Below are positions 53,539-62,597 of a stretch of 64,000 bases of DNA, piece by piece (the first letter of the stretch is position 1; each line of letters begins with the position of its first letter). The DNA is from Caloramator quimbayensis (GTDB lineage: Bacteria; Bacillota; Clostridia; Clostridiales; Caloramatoraceae), in contig NZ_FUYH01000001.1 in assembly GCF_900167605.1 (NCBI RefSeq), forward strand, positions 124,001 to 188,000, given 5' to 3'. The notes beneath the pieces are model-generated. The model did not search any database and was not told the origin of the DNA. It saw nothing but the letters and a program-made list of their open reading frames with translations. Position numbers and translations under genes: made by a program.

Positions 53539-55104
53539 TTATTTCATAAAGGTCTTTTTAGGTACTAAAAGTTTCATACCAGGCATTATAACATCGGGGT
53601 TATCTATATCGTTTATTTTTACTATATCCTCAATTGTCGTTCCATATTTCTTTGCAATCTTCCAAAGGGTATCGTTGTTTTGAACAACATATATTACAAT
53701 GCTTGGCATATTTTTAATGTTTTCAGGTATTTCAGACTCTACAACGGATTTTACAAAATCTACAGCAATTTTATAAAATACCTTAGCACAGCTCTCAAGT
53801 ATAATTTTTATATCTACTTCTCTCGGAGATACTTTTTCAAAGGATATGTGCTGAATATCTACATTTACTTCCGGCATCATATCTATCTTAATCATAGGCA
53901 TATCAATAACCGATTTAAAAGGTATTTCCTCTTCATAGCTTGCCATTCCGCCTTCTTCGCTGGCCATCATATACATTACACAGCAGCTAACAACTCCTTC
54001 AGCTACCACTTTATCTTCAAATACCTTAACATCAGTTATAACAGGATTTGCAGTAACATGTTTAACCTGAGATATCGCCTCGCTGTCCTGTGGGAGAACT
54101 ATTCTTTCCTTTATTGTCTGGCTGTCGGTCCCCTCTCCAAAAAAGCTGTTTGCCTTTATGCTCTGCTTTTCAAGCTCATACCTTTCTTCAGGAGAGTAGG
54201 CATCATCTATAATCTGAATGCCCCTCTTTAGGTAACCCTTCATTGATATTCCAAGAACAACTTCACATTCTATTGTCCTTCTCTCTCCATTTTCATTTTC
54301 CAATACCTTTGTATTTAAATCCTCCACCTTAAAGGATACATCACATCTCATATCAGGTTTAATCTCAGGCAGTGCAATCTCATGGGTAAATGCTGAATCC
54401 TGTTCACTTAGATATACTTCATTTCCGTTTTCAGCATCATACATAACTCTAATATGTGCACAGGCATTTATTGTAGCCTTGCCATCCTGCATAAATATAT
54501 CTTTTTTACCTATATTTATATCTGTTTTAAGTATTGAGTCCACCTGAGGTTTATCTTCTCCTATTTCTATGCTGCCTTTAATTACTATCTGTGCGTTGTC
54601 TGATGCTAAGCATTCATCTACCTGTACTGCGTTTTTAAGAAGCTGAATATCCTGTCCTTTTATATCCACAATAGCCTCCGCAGTCTTTCTATTGTAAACT
54701 ACTCCTTTCAGATTAATAACAGCATTAACCTTTATCTTTTTATTTGTCAGAAGTTCATACTCCATATGTTCAATATAAGCCAATACTTTGCTGTACATAT
54801 TGGGCATTGCGCCTATCACCTGTATATTATGGGTAAAGTTTGTTGATGCCCCAACTTTATATATACCTCTGTTTTCTTCAGTGGATGCATAGAGAATATC
54901 AAAATTCATCCTTCCTTCAAGTATTATCTTGTCCTCAACAACCTCGCTGCTTAAGACTAAAATATTGCCATCCATATTAAGTACTCTTGATATTTCTGGA
55001 TTTCTGTCATTTATTATTATGTCTCCGTTTACCATCGTTTGGCTTGTTCCTTCCCCTATAAGCTCTTCGTAATTTATTATATCTCTTATAAGCTCTACGG
55101 ACAT
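53539..55104 (-). CDS. sipL: Spore coat morphogenetic protein SipL (SPOCS domains and C-terminal LysM)
   Basis: About 521 residues from ATG 55104 with GGGAGGG upstream. Repeated DUF3794/SPOCS units (for example GRMNFDILYASTEENRGIYKVGASTNFTHNI and EGVVSCCVMYMMASEEGGMASYEEEIPFKSVI) fill residues 20-450, and the last 50 form a LysM domain (YVVQNNDTLWKIAKKYGTTIEDIVKIND). Length and layout equal Clostridioides difficile SipL, which binds SpoIVA through its LysM domain to build the coat basement layer. In C. difficile sipL is close to yabG, as here. YabG protease is known to cleave SipL. Confidence 0.92.
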   Translation of the reverse strand: MSVELIRDIINYEELIGEGTSQTMVNGDIIINDRNPEISRVLNMDGNILVLSSEVVEDKIILEGRMNFDILYASTEENRGIYKVGASTNFTHNIQVIGAMPNMYSKVLAYIEHMEYELLTNKKIKVNAVINLKGVVYNRKTAEAIVDIKGQDIQLLKNAVQVDECLASDNAQIVIKGSIEIGEDKPQVDSILKTDINIGKKDIFMQDGKATINACAHIRVMYDAENGNEVYLSEQDSAFTHEIALPEIKPDMRCDVSFKVEDLNTKVLENENGERRTIECEVVLGISMKGYLKRGIQIIDDAYSPEERYELEKQSIKANSFFGEGTDSQTIKERIVLPQDSEAISQVKHVTANPVITDVKVFEDKVVAEGVVSCCVMYMMASEEGGMASYEEEIPFKSVIDMPMIKIDMMPEVNVDIQHISFEKVSPREVDIKIILESCAKVFYKIAVDFVKSVVESEIPENIKNMPSIVIYVVQNNDTLWKIAKKYGTTIEDIVKINDIDNPDVIMPGMKLLVPKKTFMK

Positions 55105-55206
55105 TATATCCCTCCCACCCAAAATTTACTATTATAGTATATAATTTTATATTCTAAAATATGCCTTTCATATATTACTTATTACAAAAAATGAGCAAAA
55201 AATAAA

Positions 55207-55229
55207 ATAAACCGATAAAATCGGTTTAT
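55207..55229 (-). terminator. Terminator of veg
   Basis: ATAAACCGAT and ATCGGTTTAT, perfect 10-bp stem around AAA, overlapping the veg stop and followed by TTTTATTTTTT on the minus strand. Confidence 0.9.
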
Positions 55230-55486
55230 CCAATAGCAGCATTATTGCTTTTAAATACTAATTGAACTGTCTGAGTCAATATATCTGAATAGCTGTATGA
55301 TACCATTCTTGAAGAATTATCAGTTCCATCAACTCTTATAACAAATATGTTAGGGTATGTTTTTTCAAGGATTCCTTCTCTTACAACGACTTTGCGCCTT
55401 CCACTGTTAGCCTTTAAAAGAACCTTTTCACCAACGTGCTCATCCATATCCTTTTTAATGGCACTTAAAACTTCTTTTCCTTTCAT
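55226..55486 (-). CDS. veg: Veg protein
   Basis: 86 residues, the Veg length. Signature KANSGRRKVVVREGILEKTYPNIFVIR and SRMVSYSYSDILTQTVQLVF. An SH3-like small protein; in Bacillus subtilis it stimulates biofilm gene expression by antagonising SinR, but its conserved role in clostridia is not clear. It stands alone between sipL and the SpoIID-amidase gene, as part of the common yabG-veg neighbourhood. Confidence 0.96.
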   Translation of the reverse strand: MKGKEVLSAIKKDMDEHVGEKVLLKANSGRRKVVVREGILEKTYPNIFVIRVDGTDNSSRMVSYSYSDILTQTVQLVFKSNNAAIG

Positions 55487-55723
55487 AAAAACACCCTCTT
55501 TCCATAACTAATTTTACACCATAAATATAAACTCGTCAATATAAATCATAATATTTTATCAGCATTTTTTCATAGTGTCAATATTAAAATTATGTTTATT
55601 TATTGTTAACAAATTATAAATAAGCCAAGTAAATGACATAATCACTATTTATCTATTATTTTTACATATAATCATGCCTTGACATATGAAATATAAACAT
55701 TCATTACTCATGCAGTATAATAA

Positions 55724-55757
55724 AAAAGCTGAACCCATGCGGCTTTTCAGGGTTCAA
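55724..55757 (-). terminator. Terminator of the SpoIID-amidase gene
   Basis: On the minus strand GTTGAACCC and GGGTTCAGC pair around a loop of about 13 nt, followed by a six-base T-run. Confidence 0.75.
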
Positions 55758-57081
55758 CATTATAAAAACTGCAAATACTTTTATATATTGAGTCAGCAAT
55801 TGTTAAATAATTTTTATCTTTATATTTTAATTTATCCTTATCTCCTGACATATACATGCACTCTATTAAAACCCCGCTGACCTTTGATTCCCTTAAAAGA
55901 TAAAAATCTGCAAATCTAACCCCTCTTTTTACTGTATCTAAATCTTTGCCTATGTTGCTGCAGATTATTTCTCCAAGTTTATAAGCCTCCCCATCGTTTA
56001 AATAGCAGTATATTTCAACCCCATTTACACCAGGCATCACAAAACTGTTTTGATGAATGCTTATATAAAAATCAGGTCTCTCGCTGTTTATAATTTTAAC
56101 TCTCTCTATTAAAGAAACTTCCTTATCGCAATCCCTTGTAAGTACTATATCAGCCCTAATTTTTTCGAGCATCCCTTTTAAATTTTCAGCGATTATAAGG
56201 TTTACATCTTTCTCAAAAATTCCATTTATCTCATTACCCTTATCCTCTCCTCCATGTCCTGGATCTATTACTATTTTCCTTCCTGATAAAGAAGAGGATA
56301 TTTCATCTTCATTAAGTTTTGAAAGTTCAGTCCCTGTATAATAATAATTTATAATATCCTTAAAGCTTTTTCCCTCTTTTGCCATATTTTCTGCCCCTTC
56401 AAGGCACATCCCAAGCCCTGTACCTTTTCCTATAGTTTTTATTAAAATACTTTTTACAAGGAAATATGCCTTGCTGCTTTTTAGTTCAAAAAGCTTTGCA
56501 AATTCTTCACCGCTCAGTATTTTACCTAAAACATTTACACTTGTTATCCTCCCAGTTTCATCTCTATTAACATCTCCTATTAAATTGCCTATCTCTCCTT
56601 TATAGCTTTGAATTTTATTTGTTTTCTTTGCTATTTCTTCTATATCGATAATCTTTTCAGAATACTTCTCGCTGCAAAACCTGCAAAGTATTTTTCTCAA
56701 GTAATTAATTTTAACACCTAAAACATCCTCTGAATTTGCTGTTCCTCCCCCGCAGCATTCAGTATAATAAAAATCAACGGGGGTGTCTTTATATAAAGCT
56801 ATTATACCTGCTGTTTCATCTATTGCTTTTTTTAAAAGAGCATTATTTTTTTCATAATTTAAATCGTCAATTAAAATTGCTTCTTTATTCTTTAAATAAT
56901 ATCTTGAATTTTTTATATAACCTGACAGAGCACTCCTTTTTAAAACAGCAGCTGCTTTTAAAGCTTCAATTTCGCTAAAACTGAAATTAAGCTTTAATAA
57001 TTCATTATATAATACTTCTTCTATTCCTGCCTTAATTAAATTATTGTTTTTATCATAAACATCTATTAAAATATTCCCCAT
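55747..57081 (-). CDS. SpoIID-like lytic transglycosylase domain fused to N-acetylmuramoyl-L-alanine amidase
   Basis: 444 residues from ATG 57081, which has TAGGAG upstream; the frame extends six codons into yabG. Residues 1-255 match SpoIID/LytB: GIEEVLYNELLKLNFSFSEIEALKAAAVLKRSA with Glu27 at the catalytic position, FYYTECCGGGTANSEDVLG, the pair CRFC (133/136) and GLGMCLEGAENMAKEGKSFKDII. The GHGVG motif is altered (GTGLG, Thr221 for His). Residues 268-440 are an amidase_3 domain with zinc ligands His276, Glu290, His343 and catalytic Glu407 (VIDPGHGG, IFEKDVNL, SIHQNS, LIECMY). No signal peptide is seen. The two activities equal those of SpoIID and SpoIIP in engulfment. It lies 10 bp after yabG. 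Confidence 0.88.
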   Translation of the reverse strand: MGNILIDVYDKNNNLIKAGIEEVLYNELLKLNFSFSEIEALKAAAVLKRSALSGYIKNSRYYLKNKEAILIDDLNYEKNNALLKKAIDETAGIIALYKDTPVDFYYTECCGGGTANSEDVLGVKINYLRKILCRFCSEKYSEKIIDIEEIAKKTNKIQSYKGEIGNLIGDVNRDETGRITSVNVLGKILSGEEFAKLFELKSSKAYFLVKSILIKTIGKGTGLGMCLEGAENMAKEGKSFKDIINYYYTGTELSKLNEDEISSSLSGRKIVIDPGHGGEDKGNEINGIFEKDVNLIIAENLKGMLEKIRADIVLTRDCDKEVSLIERVKIINSERPDFYISIHQNSFVMPGVNGVEIYCYLNDGEAYKLGEIICSNIGKDLDTVKRGVRFADFYLLRESKVSGVLIECMYMSGDKDKLKYKDKNYLTIADSIYKSICSFYNVEP

Positions 57082-57091
57082 AAAACCACTC

Positions 57092-57958
57092 CTACTCATA
57101 TGGAGATTTTGGAGAACTCTCTCTGTATTTTCCTCTTGTCTGAAGGCCTCCTATGCCCTTTTCTCCTGTAATTGTATTTTCTAAAACTTCTATTGGCGAA
57201 ATAAATTTTGATATGCTCGAATAGGCTATTTTTTCGCATATAAAAACAGGATCGAGGGCATGAATTAACACCCTGTGGGGCGAACTTGCAAAGTTAGCTC
57301 CTGCGTCCATAATAGCCTCATAACATGATTGGCAGGCACCTGCAAAAATAACAAGATCGTCATAGGATGGCTCATATTCTCTTGCATTTTTTACAGCCTC
57401 AACAAAGTATCTCGAGTTCCTATAGCTGTCGAGATTTTTATAGTCCTTCGTTCCTTTAATCATAGCATCATGGCCTGTTAAAACTAAAATATCCGGTCTG
57501 TATTCTTTAAGAAACGCAAGTACTGCCCCAGGCTGTGCAGATTCTGCAACTAATTTTCCAACTGCTTTGATTCCGAGCTGCCTGTATCCCCGAAGGCATA
57601 TGTCAAGATATTCCTCATCACCGTCGACATGAAGCACTTTTCCTGCTTTTCCTAAAACATTTTCTGCTGTTCTTTGAGAGAGCATACCCTTTCCTGCACT
57701 CGATTTTCTCTGAAGAAGAACTTTCTTCATTGAAGCATTTATTTTCTTCTTATAATTTTCGCTATTGTCATTTATCCTGTCAAAGCTCGGTTTTTCAAGA
57801 TCCCCCTCAAAAGCATCCGCTAAAATTCTAAGATCTGTTCCCTTTAATAAATAAACTTTTTGCCCATCCTGCCTTTTTATTATTTGAATTATTTTAAAAT
57901 AAACATCCCCTCCATAGGATTTCCGAACAACTATGTCCCCAACATTGAACTCATCCAC
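57092..57958 (-). CDS. yabG: Sporulation-specific protease YabG
   Basis: 288 residues, GTG start with GGGGGTGAT upstream. Signature N-terminus DEFNVGDIVVRKSYGGDVYFKI and the central GKVLHVDGDEEYLDICLRGYRQLGIKAVG, PDILVLTGHDAMIKG, VIFAGACQSCYEAIMDAGANFASSPHRVLIHALDP. YabG is a cysteine-type protease made in the mother cell that trims coat and cortex-region proteins, including SipL and SpoIVA in C. difficile. The Cys in GACQSC and the His segments are candidates for the active site. It precedes the SpoIID-amidase gene in a two-gene operon. Confidence 0.96.
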   Translation of the reverse strand: MDEFNVGDIVVRKSYGGDVYFKIIQIIKRQDGQKVYLLKGTDLRILADAFEGDLEKPSFDRINDNSENYKKKINASMKKVLLQRKSSAGKGMLSQRTAENVLGKAGKVLHVDGDEEYLDICLRGYRQLGIKAVGKLVAESAQPGAVLAFLKEYRPDILVLTGHDAMIKGTKDYKNLDSYRNSRYFVEAVKNAREYEPSYDDLVIFAGACQSCYEAIMDAGANFASSPHRVLIHALDPVFICEKIAYSSISKFISPIEVLENTITGEKGIGGLQTRGKYRESSPKSPYE

Positions 57959-58084
57959 AGAATCACCCCCATGTGTCGTATATTACATAATATGGGAATA
58001 ACTCTTTTTTTGTTAATGTTTTTCGCTTAGTCAAATTCGAAAGCTGTAACCAAGATAAGAATCTTCAATTAATCTCAAATAAAG

Positions 58085-58127
58085 AGGCTGTGATAGTTGC
58101 AATTATTTATTACAATTATCACAGCCT
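58085..58127 (-). terminator. Terminator of the CotS-type gene
   Basis: AGGCTGTGATA and TATCACAGCCT, 11-bp stem with further pairing inside the loop; T-rich tract on the minus strand. Confidence 0.82.
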
Positions 58128-58144
58128 TAAGTTTTATTTAAAAC

Positions 58145-59137
58145 TTACATTATTTCATGCATCTTTTCAAGAAAAGCCATGTATTTTTCTCTTTCATCAA
58201 TTATTTCATTAAGTTTCTTTGTAAAAGAAACCTCATTCCATCCCGCTTCTTTATAATAATATCTGTTTGCAAGCCTCCAGAACCTTTGAGGGAACAATAA
58301 AAGAGTTTTAAGTATATTATATTCCTCCTTCGATATAGGTCTTATGCTGTTATAGGAATCGAGTATAATCTTTGCATAATCTACATTCCAATTAAGCCTC
58401 TTTAAGGATTTTATCATCAAAGTTGAAACATCATAAATTTGTATCTCTGATTTGCAGTAGTCAAAGTCAACTATATGAGCGCTGTCCTTGCTGTCAAATA
58501 TTATATTATGGTAGGTGTAGTCATGATGACAAAGAACGCTCTCTTTTATAGATTCATTACAAACTTTATAGTATGATTCCTTATCTAAAAAATTAATCGC
58601 ATCCTTTGCAAGATTAATATAAAAATCTACATTAGACATGTATATTTCATCAAACTCTGTCTTTTTCTTAATTTTCCTTGCAATATCATACATCTTATTA
58701 AGAGTTGCAACTCTTTTTTCAAGGGTTGTTGGAAGTTTTCCTATATCATTCCTTACCTTAAGGTTTTCATCAGGAATAAACCCCCTTGCGCAAATATGAA
58801 ACTTAGCAAGATTTGCTGAAGCTTTTTTCAAATCTTCAATCTTTTTGAAATCGCATTCCCTGCCATCAATCCATTCAGTAACCACATATATGTCATCATT
58901 AACTAATGCATAGGGGGTTCCTTCTATTGATAGAACATACCTATCCACATTCTCATAGCCGTTTTGTATTATATGTTCCTTTGCTTTATATAAATACATA
59001 ATCTTTTGAATACCATAGTTTACTTTCTTTAGACATCTGTTTCCTTTATCCGTTTTTAATAAATAAACTCCCCTCATTGGAACTAATTCGTATATTCGAA
59101 ATCCGAACTGATTTGATATTTCGGTTTCACGTACCAT
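58145..59137 (-). CDS. CotS-family spore coat protein, kinase-like fold
   Basis: 330 residues of the aminoglycoside-phosphotransferase/choline-kinase fold: YLLKTDKGNRCLKKV, YVVTEWIDGRECDF as hinge, CHHDYTYHNIIFDSKDSAHIVDFDYCKSEIQIYDVSTL as the catalytic and metal loop. The HDYTYHN loop has Asp and Asn, and VDFDYC supplies the DFD-like metal motif, so kinase activity is plausible. CotS, CotI and YsxE relatives are coat proteins in Bacillus, with CotH-type kinases a separate family. GGGGG site before ATG. The target is unknown. Confidence 0.88.
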   Translation of the reverse strand: MVRETEISNQFGFRIYELVPMRGVYLLKTDKGNRCLKKVNYGIQKIMYLYKAKEHIIQNGYENVDRYVLSIEGTPYALVNDDIYVVTEWIDGRECDFKKIEDLKKASANLAKFHICARGFIPDENLKVRNDIGKLPTTLEKRVATLNKMYDIARKIKKKTEFDEIYMSNVDFYINLAKDAINFLDKESYYKVCNESIKESVLCHHDYTYHNIIFDSKDSAHIVDFDYCKSEIQIYDVSTLMIKSLKRLNWNVDYAKIILDSYNSIRPISKEEYNILKTLLLFPQRFWRLANRYYYKEAGWNEVSFTKKLNEIIDEREKYMAFLEKMHEIM

Positions 59138-59358
59138 ACAATCGCCCCCTTATCTATTTTATATGTCAAACATTTATTATATATGATAAAATTTGGGGAC
59201 AAGATGGGATTTTTATTATATTTGTAACTTATAAATATTGTAGAATATCAAGTAAGCAGCCTCGATTATACTCGAATAAAAAATATAAATATTGATTATA
59301 CTTCACTATAAAACTAAAATATAATTATATACTAATTTTTGTTAAAGGGGGTAATTTC

Positions 59359-61122
59359 ATGAATATGCGTTGGAGTCTTGATGACCTTTATACATCCTAT
59401 GATTCTAAAGAGTTTTTAGACGATTTAAAGCTCTGTGACGAAAAAATTAACGAATTTATAAACTTTGCAGAAAATCTTGATAATAAGGATACTGCAGAGG
59501 CAATAAAAAAGTACATAGAAATGTCAAAGGAATTTGGCCATTTATATTCACGTCTCACAAGCTATGTATCTTTAATTTTAAGCGTTGATGTTAACGACAC
59601 TAAGGCATTAAACTACCTTGAAAAGCTTGAAGATAAAATAACATCCCTAACAAAGCCTCAGGTAGAATTTCAAAGATGGCTTAAAGGATTAGAAAATTTA
59701 GATGAAATAATATCAAAATCTAATCTTTTAAAGGAACACGAATTTTTCATTAAAGAAGTTAAGGAAAAGTCAAATTATCTTTTAGATACAAAGGAAGAAG
59801 TAATAATATCAAAGATGAAAACAACAGGCTCTATGGCATGGGCTAAGCTTCAGGAAAATTTAATTTCAAATCACACTGTTGAAATTACAATAGATGGAGC
59901 TGAAAAGTCTCTTCCCCTTCCTGTTGTAAGAAACATGGCCTATGAAAAGGATGCTTCTTTAAGAAAAAATGCCTATGAAGCAGAGCTAAAATCCTACGAA
60001 AAAATAGCAAAATCCTCAGCAGCCTGTCTTAACGGAATAAAAGGGGAAGTTATAACCCTTTGCAAATTAAGAGGATATAAATCTCCTCTTGATAAGACCT
60101 TAGAAGATTCAAGGCTTGATAGGGATACTCTTTTTGCTATGCTTGAGGCTATGAAAGAGAGCCTTCCTTATTTCAGAAAATATTTAAAGAAAAAGGCAGA
60201 AATATTGGGCCATAAAAACGGTCTTCCTTTCTATGATTTGTTTGCACCTGTTGGAAATGCAGATATGAAATTTACCTATGATGAGGCGAGGGAATTCATA
60301 GTTGAAAATTTCAAATCTTTTAGCCCTAAGCTTTCAAAGTTTATAGATAATGCCTTTGAAAACAGATGGATAGATGCAGAACCAAGGAAAGGAAAACAAA
60401 GCGGTGCCTTTTGTGCAAATCTTCACTGTATAGGGCAGTCGAGGATTATGGCTAACTTTACAGGAAGCTTTAACGATATGTCAACCCTTGCCCATGAACT
60501 TGGCCATGCTTTCCACGGCAGCTGCCTCGCTGACGAAAGCTATCTTAACAGCGAATACCCAATGCCCCTTGCAGAAACAGCATCAATTTTCAACGAAACT
60601 ATAGTAACTAATGCAGCTCTTGAAAAAGCTACAAAGGATGAAGCTCTATCAATACTTGAAAACGGTCTTCAGGGTTCAACACAGGTTATTGTAGATATTT
60701 TAAGCAGATATATATTTGAAACTGAGCTTTTTAGAAGAAGAGAAGAGAGCTCCCTTTCAGTTGAAGAGCTGAAGGAAATAATGCTTGATGCACAAAGGCA
60801 GACCTATGGGGATGGCCTTGATGAAAATTATCTTCATCCATATATGTGGGTTTGTAAACCACACTATTACTACGCTGACTGCAACTTCTACAACTTTCCC
60901 TATGCCTTTGGAGAACTCTTTGCAAAGGGACTTTATGCTGAATATGTAAAGAGGGGAAGCTCATTCTTTGATGACTACGAAAATCTTCTTAAAGTTACTG
61001 GCAAAATGAAGGTTAGAGACGTTGCACTGATTATGGGAATAGACATTCACTCAGTAGATTTTTGGAGAAGCTCTCTTAATGTTATAAAAAAGGATATAGA
61101 AAAATTTATAAGTCTTGTATAA
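59359..61122 (+). CDS. pepF: Oligoendopeptidase F
   Basis: 587 residues, M3 family. Zinc motif STLAHELGHAFHGSCL, with the third ligand in PLAETASIFNETIV; N-terminal start WSLDDLYTSYDSKEFLDDL and C-terminal HYYYADCNFYNFPYAFGELFAKGLYAEY. Cuts oligopeptides of about 5-20 residues in the cytoplasm for peptide recycling. GGGGG lies 7 nt before ATG. Its 221-bp upstream region shared with the CotS-type gene is AT-rich; I saw no operator. Confidence 0.97.
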   Translation: MNMRWSLDDLYTSYDSKEFLDDLKLCDEKINEFINFAENLDNKDTAEAIKKYIEMSKEFGHLYSRLTSYVSLILSVDVNDTKALNYLEKLEDKITSLTKPQVEFQRWLKGLENLDEIISKSNLLKEHEFFIKEVKEKSNYLLDTKEEVIISKMKTTGSMAWAKLQENLISNHTVEITIDGAEKSLPLPVVRNMAYEKDASLRKNAYEAELKSYEKIAKSSAACLNGIKGEVITLCKLRGYKSPLDKTLEDSRLDRDTLFAMLEAMKESLPYFRKYLKKKAEILGHKNGLPFYDLFAPVGNADMKFTYDEAREFIVENFKSFSPKLSKFIDNAFENRWIDAEPRKGKQSGAFCANLHCIGQSRIMANFTGSFNDMSTLAHELGHAFHGSCLADESYLNSEYPMPLAETASIFNETIVTNAALEKATKDEALSILENGLQGSTQVIVDILSRYIFETELFRRREESSLSVEELKEIMLDAQRQTYGDGLDENYLHPYMWVCKPHYYYADCNFYNFPYAFGELFAKGLYAEYVKRGSSFFDDYENLLKVTGKMKVRDVALIMGIDIHSVDFWRSSLNVIKKDIEKFISLV

Positions 61123-61145
61123 GGGAAGGATTTTATCCTTCCCTT
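61121..61145 (+). terminator. Terminator of pepF
   Basis: AAGGGAAGGAT and ATCCTTCCCTT, perfect 11-bp stem around TTT; begins at the stop codon. The T-run is short. Confidence 0.8.
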
Positions 61146-61204
61146 TCACATTATTCTTTGATAATCCATATTATGTAGTGTAATTAATTTTAGGAAAGGT
61201 TTTT

Positions 61205-62329
61205 ATGAATATAGGAATAGATGCGCGGGCTGCAAGATGGTACAGGGGAACAGGAATAGGAACCTATACCTATCAGCTCATATACAACATAAACCTTATG
61301 GATAAGATAAACCGCTACCTTCTTTTTTTACCCGATGAGAACGTTTCTGATTTAAACCCTGGGGATAACATAGACATAAAGCTTATATCAGAGGATAGAA
61401 AGGAAAACTTTTGGGAAGAAATAGATATCCCAAATATTTTAACAGACACAGGAATAGATGTTTACCATGTGCCTCAAAATGGAATAGGACTTCCAAAAAT
61501 AAAAAGCTGCCCATTTGTTATAACACTTCATGACGTAATTCCCTATAGGATGCCAGAGACCGTGGGCCCACAATATTATGAAATTTATATGAGAGAAATA
61601 CCAACGATTATTCCTCTTTGCGATGCTATTATAACCGTATCAGAATATTCAAAGGAGGACATTGCAAAAGCTTTATCCTATCCAAAAGAGAAGATATTTG
61701 TAACCCATCTTGCTGCAGAGGATATATACTACCCAAGAAATAAGAAACTATGCAAAGATTATATAAAAGAGAAATATGGAATTGATGATAAGTTTATACT
61801 TTATGTTGGAGGATTCAGCCCAAGGAAAAACATTAAAGGTCTGATACAAGCCTTTAGCATAATAAAGCCTAAATTAGACGAAAAAATTAAACTTGTAATA
61901 CTTGGCAAAAAGGGGCGTTCCTATTACGACTATAGAGATTTAGCCTACTCTTTAGGTCTTAAGGAGGATGTTATTTTTACAGGATATGTCCCTGTAGAGG
62001 ATTTGCCTTATTTTTATAACGCCTCCCATATTTTCTGCTACCCTTCATTTTATGAAGGTTTTGGCCTTCCTCCCCTTGAAGCTATGGCCTGCGGAATACC
62101 AACTATTGCATCAAATGTTACATCAATACCTGAAGTGTTGCAGGAGGACGCCCTATATATAAATCCAAAGGATGCTGACGATATAGCTGAAAAACTTTTA
62201 ATGCTTATTAACGACAGCACACTTTATACTGAACTTACCCTTAAAGCTCTTAAAAGAAGCTCTATGTTTTCATGGAAGAAAACAGCAGTTGAAACAATCG
62301 AAGTGCTTTATAAAACTGCAAAAATCTAG
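61205..62329 (+). CDS. GT4-family glycosyltransferase
   Basis: 374 residues, GT-B fold. Opening NIGIDARAARWYRGTGIGTYTYQL with the donor-side glycine-rich turn; YHVPQNGIGLPKI; VITLHDVIPYRM; ILYVGGFSPRKNIKGLIQAF; and the nucleotide-sugar site YPSFYEGFGLPPLEAMACGIPTIASN with the EX7E-type pair. Family-typical length, no membrane segment. It is isolated between pepF and a repeat element, so neither donor nor acceptor can be named; cell-surface polysaccharide or glycolipid are usual targets. AGGAAAGG ribosome site. Confidence 0.9.
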   Translation: MNIGIDARAARWYRGTGIGTYTYQLIYNINLMDKINRYLLFLPDENVSDLNPGDNIDIKLISEDRKENFWEEIDIPNILTDTGIDVYHVPQNGIGLPKIKSCPFVITLHDVIPYRMPETVGPQYYEIYMREIPTIIPLCDAIITVSEYSKEDIAKALSYPKEKIFVTHLAAEDIYYPRNKKLCKDYIKEKYGIDDKFILYVGGFSPRKNIKGLIQAFSIIKPKLDEKIKLVILGKKGRSYYDYRDLAYSLGLKEDVIFTGYVPVEDLPYFYNASHIFCYPSFYEGFGLPPLEAMACGIPTIASNVTSIPEVLQEDALYINPKDADDIAEKLLMLINDSTLYTELTLKALKRSSMFSWKKTAVETIEVLYKTAKI

Positions 62330-62338
62330 AGCAAATAT

Positions 62339-62385
62339 AATATAATAAGTAACCGTCCCTCTTCGTCTTTAATATAATAAGTAAC
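62339..62385. repeat. Direct repeat next to the hairpin element
   Basis: AATATAATAAGTAAC occurs at 62339-62353 and again at 62371-62385, 32 bp apart. The second copy runs into the left arm of the 124-bp inverted-repeat element. Confidence 0.75.
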
Positions 62386-62502
62386 AGGTCATGACTAATA
62401 AATAGCCACAACAACGGAATGAAAAAGGTGCCATATAATTGGCAAGTTAGAAACTTTTTCGTACATTCATTGTAGCTATTGATGAGTCATAACTTGTTAC
62501 TT
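62379..62502. repeat. Imperfect 49-bp inverted repeat, possible MITE-like element
   Basis: Left arm 62379-62427 and right arm 62454-62502 pair with roughly three quarters identity; blocks AAGTAACA, ATGACT, AATAGC, ACAA and GAAAAAG are shared. The 26-nt centre holds a nested hairpin (TGCCA, TATAAT, TGGCA at 62429-62444). No open reading frame is inside. It lies just past the glycosyltransferase gene and before the convergent transporter ATPase gene, so it could also end transcription. Origin as a miniature transposable element is inference. Confidence 0.65.
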
Positions 62503-62597
62503 TTTATTTTTAATACCTATTATCTTAAATTTCATAGACTTGTCCTAATTAAGCATAAATAAAAAATTTATTCATGGTCATAAAGAATATCCGTTTT

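Noticed and set aside
53680-54231. Plus-strand open frame of 183 codons
   Set aside because: Antisense to sipL; rich in Tyr, Asn and Phe as expected from reverse reading of AT-rich coding DNA; no family signal.
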